Assembly: GCA_018623155.1 (NCBI GenBank)
Contig: JAAZVZ010000003.1
Span: forward strand, 1-59,372
Direction of reading: 5' to 3'
Origin: Glaciecola sp.
GTDB taxonomy: Bacteria; Pseudomonadota; Gammaproteobacteria; Enterobacterales; Alteromonadaceae
DNA length: 59,372 nucleotides
The position numbers and the translations under genes are program-made. Under the pieces are notes generated by a model. It had not been told where the DNA came from. It made no database searches and was given only the letters and a program-made list of their open reading frames with translations. Shown one piece after another: positions 56,194 to 59,372 of the stretch. Within the stretch, counting starts at the first letter, position 1, and each line of letters begins with the position of its first letter.

Positions 56194-57318
56194 TTATTCC
56201 TTTTGTAATACTAGACTGCCAATAGAGTAACCAGCACCAAACGAACAAAGTAAACTATATTCTTGTGATTTTAGAGAAGCTTGGTGTAAATGAAACGCAA
56301 TAATGGAACCTGCAGATGCTGTATTAGCGTATGTATCGAGTACAATTGGCGCTTCTTCCCTATCCGCTTCCCTACCAAGAAGCTTTTTGATGATCAGCGT
56401 GTTCATATTGATGTTTGCTTGATGCAAAAACCATTTTTTAACGTCATTAGGGACTAACTGATGAGCTCCCAAATGAGATTCAATATGTGCAGCTGCCATA
56501 GGGCAGACCTCCTTGAATACTTTACGTCCTTCTTGATGAAATAACATATCGGCAGCATATGGCGATAAATCAGTCGCGTGATTTAAATAACTAAAATTTG
56601 AACGAATATTATTGGAAAATTGCGTGACTGCTTTTGTACTCAAAATCCTATGAAAATGCCGAGAGTCAGCCGTTTCAGCTTGCTCAATGATCATCGCAGT
56701 TGCAACATCACCAAAAATAAAATGACTATCGCGATCGGTATAATTGACTTGAGGAGACACCAATTCAGGATTAATCACTAGAACGGTTTTGGCCGTGCCG
56801 GCTTTTACCATCTCAAACGCACGATGCACCCCAAAGGTGGCAGCAGAACAAGCCACTAACATATCAAAAGCAAATCCTTGAACACCCAGGGCGTGTTGGA
56901 TTTCTATCGCTATCGCAGGGTAAGCGCGCTGAGTGTAAGCACACGAGACAATGATACAATCTATGTCTTTGGCGGATTTGTTTGCGCTTTGTAAAGCATC
57001 TCGGGCAGCAGCTAAACCTATCTCGGCCTGATGTGATAATTCGCTATCTGTTCTTGGTGTGATTTTTGGACGCATTCTATCAATGTCTAGCGCGCCCTCT
57101 TTTTGGTAGATGTAACGAGATTTGATACCACTCGCTTTGTAAATAAACTCAGCACTTGAAAATGGTAATTCAGAAACGGTACCAGCTTTAATTTGTTCTG
57201 CATTCTGCTCATTAAACCTCGTAGCGTAACGGTTATAACTGTCAACGAGTTCCTCATTAGTTATTGAGTATTCAGGAGTATATAACCCGCTTCCACTGAC
57301 TACTACATTCTGCCCCAT
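56194..57318 (-). CDS. Beta-ketoacyl-ACP synthase III homologue
   Basis: A 374-residue thiolase-fold condensing enzyme, longer than FabH (about 317). The Cys-His-Asn triad is intact: Cys157 in VACSAAT, His in FLHQANINMN and Asn in DTYANTASAG. The insertion around 50-90 distinguishes it from housekeeping FabH. Such relatives prime fatty-acid synthesis or build special acyl products; the substrate is unknown. It has a strong promoter and is followed by prsK and prsR with no terminator, so it is apparently the first gene of a three-gene operon. Confidence 0.87.
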   Translation of the reverse strand: MGQNVVVSGSGLYTPEYSITNEELVDSYNRYATRFNEQNAEQIKAGTVSELPFSSAEFIYKASGIKSRYIYQKEGALDIDRMRPKITPRTDSELSHQAEIGLAAARDALQSANKSAKDIDCIIVSCAYTQRAYPAIAIEIQHALGVQGFAFDMLVACSAATFGVHRAFEMVKAGTAKTVLVINPELVSPQVNYTDRDSHFIFGDVATAMIIEQAETADSRHFHRILSTKAVTQFSNNIRSNFSYLNHATDLSPYAADMLFHQEGRKVFKEVCPMAAAHIESHLGAHQLVPNDVKKWFLHQANINMNTLIIKKLLGREADREEAPIVLDTYANTASAGSIIAFHLHQASLKSQEYSLLCSFGAGYSIGSLVLQKE

Positions 57319-57340
57319 GTTTAACCTATCGTTTATTATT

Positions 57341-57369
57341 TTTATACTAGATTAACTGCAAACTGACAA
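57341..57369 (-). promoter_or_regulatory. Predicted promoter of the KAS III-prsK-prsR operon
   Basis: Minus strand TTGTCA, 17 bp, TATAAA, 22 bp before the KAS III ATG. No other strong promoter was seen in the 22-bp gap before prsK. The rest of the 260-bp gap (57319-57578) is AT-rich and shows nothing else recognisable. Confidence 0.75.
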
Positions 57370-57578
57370 GATGCCAACTTATTCTTGGCGATTATGCGAG
57401 TAGTGATTAACACATTACAGAGTGTGAAATTTCAAGTTGTATGACTCGATGCAATATTGAATACGTCTTTCTTCCATATTCAGATAGCGAACAGTGTTTA
57501 TTATTTATAATAAACAAACAGCCTAGACTAGATAAGAATCATTAAAAATAACATTAGCCAAAAGTTTAAAATTGTTGA

Positions 57579-58490
57579 CTACTTAACTACTTTGGGTATT
57601 GGTGTGGCTTGAGCGAAGAGTGTTGCAAGAGAGATAAACATCTCAGAGCGTTGAGACGTATTGCGCCAAATTAACGCAATTTCACGATATGCCTCATCAC
57701 CTGCGGAAACGGCTGTGAGTTGGGTATTATTCAAAATACCTTTGCGTTTAGCTAATTCTGGTATAAATGTAAAACCACTTTGATGTTGCGCAAGCTGCAG
57801 CAATGTCAGGATGTTACTTGCTGCAAGATGGCTCACTTGTTCTTGGTAAGCAATTTGGCAAGCTGATACCGCATGCTCAGTCATACAATGCTCTGCGTGC
57901 AACAAAAATACACTTTCACGCGGCAAAGAGGCAAAATCAATTGGTTTAGGTAATTGGACAATGGTTTCCTCACGTCCTACCAAATAAAATGGGTCGTGCC
58001 CAAGCACCATTTGACGACAGTTTGGCACCGGATATGGCAACGCAAGAATCACTGCATCCAATTTACCATCGCTAAGTTGTTGCACAAGGTTGGCGGAGGT
58101 ATCTTCGCTTAGCGCCAAGTTCATTTCAGGGTAAGTCTGAGCAGTAAGTTTTAATATATCGGTAAAGATAAATGGCGCGATAGTTGGGATTACACCGATA
58201 GAGACCGTAGATTGTTGCCATTGACCACCAGTATTTGCATAAGCGGCTAATTCGTCTGCATGTGACAATAGTAGTTTTGCCCGTGCAACTAAATTTTCAC
58301 CAAAGACGGTGAAGACAAACTGCTTATTATCCCGCTCAAGGATCTGCGTCGCGCACTGTTCTTCCAAGTTTTGTATCGCCGCTGACAGAGTAGACTGTCC
58401 GATAAAACATCGTTTTGCCGCGCGATGAAAGTGTTGCTCTTCATGTAAAACGACCAAATAATGTAAGTGCTTTAAGTTCGGCCATTTCAT
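57579..58490 (-). CDS. oxyR: LysR-family hydrogen-peroxide regulator OxyR
   Basis: LysR-type regulator of 303 residues: N-terminal winged helix (LKHLHYLVVLHEEQHFHRAA, AIQNLEEQ) and a ligand domain. Cys202 and Cys211 in EHCMTEHAVSAC have the same nine-residue spacing as the redox pair Cys199/Cys208 of E. coli OxyR, strongly supporting the assignment. ATG 58490 has GAGGGCG upstream; an in-frame start at 58523 is rejected because it lies inside the phosphate transporter gene. OxyR would sense peroxide and activate antioxidant genes. Confidence 0.88.
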   Translation of the reverse strand: MKWPNLKHLHYLVVLHEEQHFHRAAKRCFIGQSTLSAAIQNLEEQCATQILERDNKQFVFTVFGENLVARAKLLLSHADELAAYANTGGQWQQSTVSIGVIPTIAPFIFTDILKLTAQTYPEMNLALSEDTSANLVQQLSDGKLDAVILALPYPVPNCRQMVLGHDPFYLVGREETIVQLPKPIDFASLPRESVFLLHAEHCMTEHAVSACQIAYQEQVSHLAASNILTLLQLAQHQSGFTFIPELAKRKGILNNTQLTAVSAGDEAYREIALIWRNTSQRSEMFISLATLFAQATPIPKVVK

Positions 58491-58504
58491 TATTACGCCC
58501 TCAG

Positions 58505-59372
58505 TTAGACACCAAAAGACCATTTAAGAATAAAGAAAAACAAAATCGATAATGCTGCTCCGGTAGGTAAGGTCACCACCCAAGAAATCGCAATTTTCTT
58601 GAATGTACCTAAATCAAGCGCTGCAATACCCCTTGCTAAACCTACACCGATAACCGCTCCAACGAGTGTTTGAGTGGTGGATATAGGTAATCCAGTTCCG
58701 GATGCTACCACTACCGTTGTGGCTGCAGCTAATTCCGCTGCAAATCCTTTAGAAGGAGTAAGATGAGTAATATTAGAACCTATGGTCTTGATAACACGAT
58801 GCCCAAATAAAGCAAGACCCGCAACTATGCCTATGCCACCAAGAGGCAAAACCCACCACTCAAGGGGTGCGCTAGCATTGATCTGACCACCTGAATTGAC
58901 CACACTTATGACAGCAGCTAACGGACCAATTGCATTTGCGACATCATTTGAACCGTGTGCAAATGCCATACAACAAGCAGTTAAAATCATCAAAATCGCA
59001 AAGATTTTTTCAATTGAGCGGTTTTGCTCTTCACTTGAAGCGTTTTCATTGAAGCGAATACGAGTTATCGCATATTTTCCGACAATCGCCACTGATATAC
59101 CAATGATTACGGCCAGTGTATATCCAGTTACTGTATCCATGCCGAGACCAACGTGTTTAAGGCCTTTTTTAATCGTGACCAAAGACATCATGAAGCCGGC
59201 TAAAGCCATGTAAATTGGGACGAAACGCTTTGCTGCTGCAATGGGATCGTTTGCATCAAAAATAATGCGTTTGGCACTCATGTACAGTAAGTACGCAATA
59301 ACACCTGAAATAGCTGGCGTTATGACCCAACTTCCGACAATACCACCGACTTTACTCCATGCGACCGCCTCT
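58505..59372 (-). CDS. PiT-family inorganic phosphate transporter (partial)
   Basis: C-terminal about 288 residues of a low-affinity phosphate permease; the frame stays open to the window edge, so the N-terminus lies outside. The second PiT signature is visible as AFAHGSNDVANAIGPLAAV, followed by the ISTTQTLVGAVIGVGLARG repeat. At least seven membrane segments are present. It lies 14 bp upstream of oxyR in the same direction, so the two may be transcribed together. An internal ATG at 59281 is not the start. Confidence 0.93.
   Translation of the reverse strand, partial: EAVAWSKVGGIVGSWVITPAISGVIAYLLYMSAKRIIFDANDPIAAAKRFVPIYMALAGFMMSLVTIKKGLKHVGLGMDTVTGYTLAVIIGISVAIVGKYAITRIRFNENASSEEQNRSIEKIFAILMILTACCMAFAHGSNDVANAIGPLAAVISVVNSGGQINASAPLEWWVLPLGGIGIVAGLALFGHRVIKTIGSNITHLTPSKGFAAELAAATTVVVASGTGLPISTTQTLVGAVIGVGLARGIAALDLGTFKKIAISWVVTLPTGAALSILFFFILKWSFGV

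Noticed and set aside
1-59372. tRNA genes, CRISPR arrays, insertion sequences, prophage or integrase genes
   Set aside because: No cloverleaf-like tRNA, regular spaced repeats, transposase or integrase motifs were recognised when reading both strands; this is a visual reading, not a program search.

Overview
The window is chromosomal DNA of a gammaproteobacterium, most likely a marine Alteromonadales/Alteromonadaceae-type organism. The evidence is the gene neighbourhoods (ygfB-pepP-ubiH, 6S RNA-fau-rpiA-serA, pdhR-aceEF-lpd, ampDE-nadC-pil-coaE-zapD-yacG, mutT-secA-lpxC-dcw), an exosortase (XrtA/PEP-CTERM) type exopolysaccharide locus and a moderate GC content. Genus is not decidable from the sequence alone. 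No tRNA, rRNA, CRISPR array, insertion sequence or prophage was seen; almost all of it is core genome.

Layout. (1) 1-8182: XrtA-associated exopolysaccharide genes: a deacetylase cut by the window edge, a polyprenyl-phosphate sugar transferase, an outer-membrane export lipoprotein, a Wzz-like chain-length protein, a BY-kinase, a beta-barrel protein and an ExeA-like ATPase. The matching regulators PrsK/PrsR lie about 45 kb away at 52.7-56.2 kb. (2) 8261-11273: ubiH, pepP, ygfB. (3) 11397-16147: 6S RNA (about 182 nt, not an ORF), ribokinase, nucleoside hydrolase, fau, rpiA, serA. (4) 16144-24300: a DUF481 outer-membrane protein, a DUF1289 protein, then lpd, aceF, aceE and pdhR with a near-consensus PdhR operator. 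(5) 24511-32809: ampE, ampD, a retropepsin-like protease, nadC, pilA, pilC, pilD, coaE, zapD, yacG and an aspartoacylase-family gene. (6) 32799-50123: mutT, secA, an M23 peptidase, lpxC and the division/cell-wall (dcw) cluster from ftsZ back to mraZ. (7) 50374-59372: a SapC-family protein, a small membrane protein, an alpha/beta hydrolase, PrsR, PrsK, a ketoacyl synthase III homologue, an OxyR-like regulator and a PiT phosphate transporter cut by the window edge.

The most striking observation is negative. The dcw cluster is otherwise complete and tightly packed, but murE, murD and murC are absent while murF, mraY, murG, ftsW and ddl remain. The pilus locus likewise has pilA-pilC-pilD without pilB, zapA is missing beside the 6S gene, and ubiI is missing after ubiH. 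Other points of interest are a 10-bp-periodic MraZ operator directly after the mraZ promoter, a ketoacyl synthase III gene apparently co-transcribed with prsK-prsR, and a nucleoside-to-pentose-phosphate gene set (nucleoside hydrolase, ribokinase, rpiA) placed just after 6S RNA. Nothing here amounts to a clearly new multi-gene system; the best leads are the gene-loss pattern and the ketoacyl synthase-PrsK-PrsR operon.
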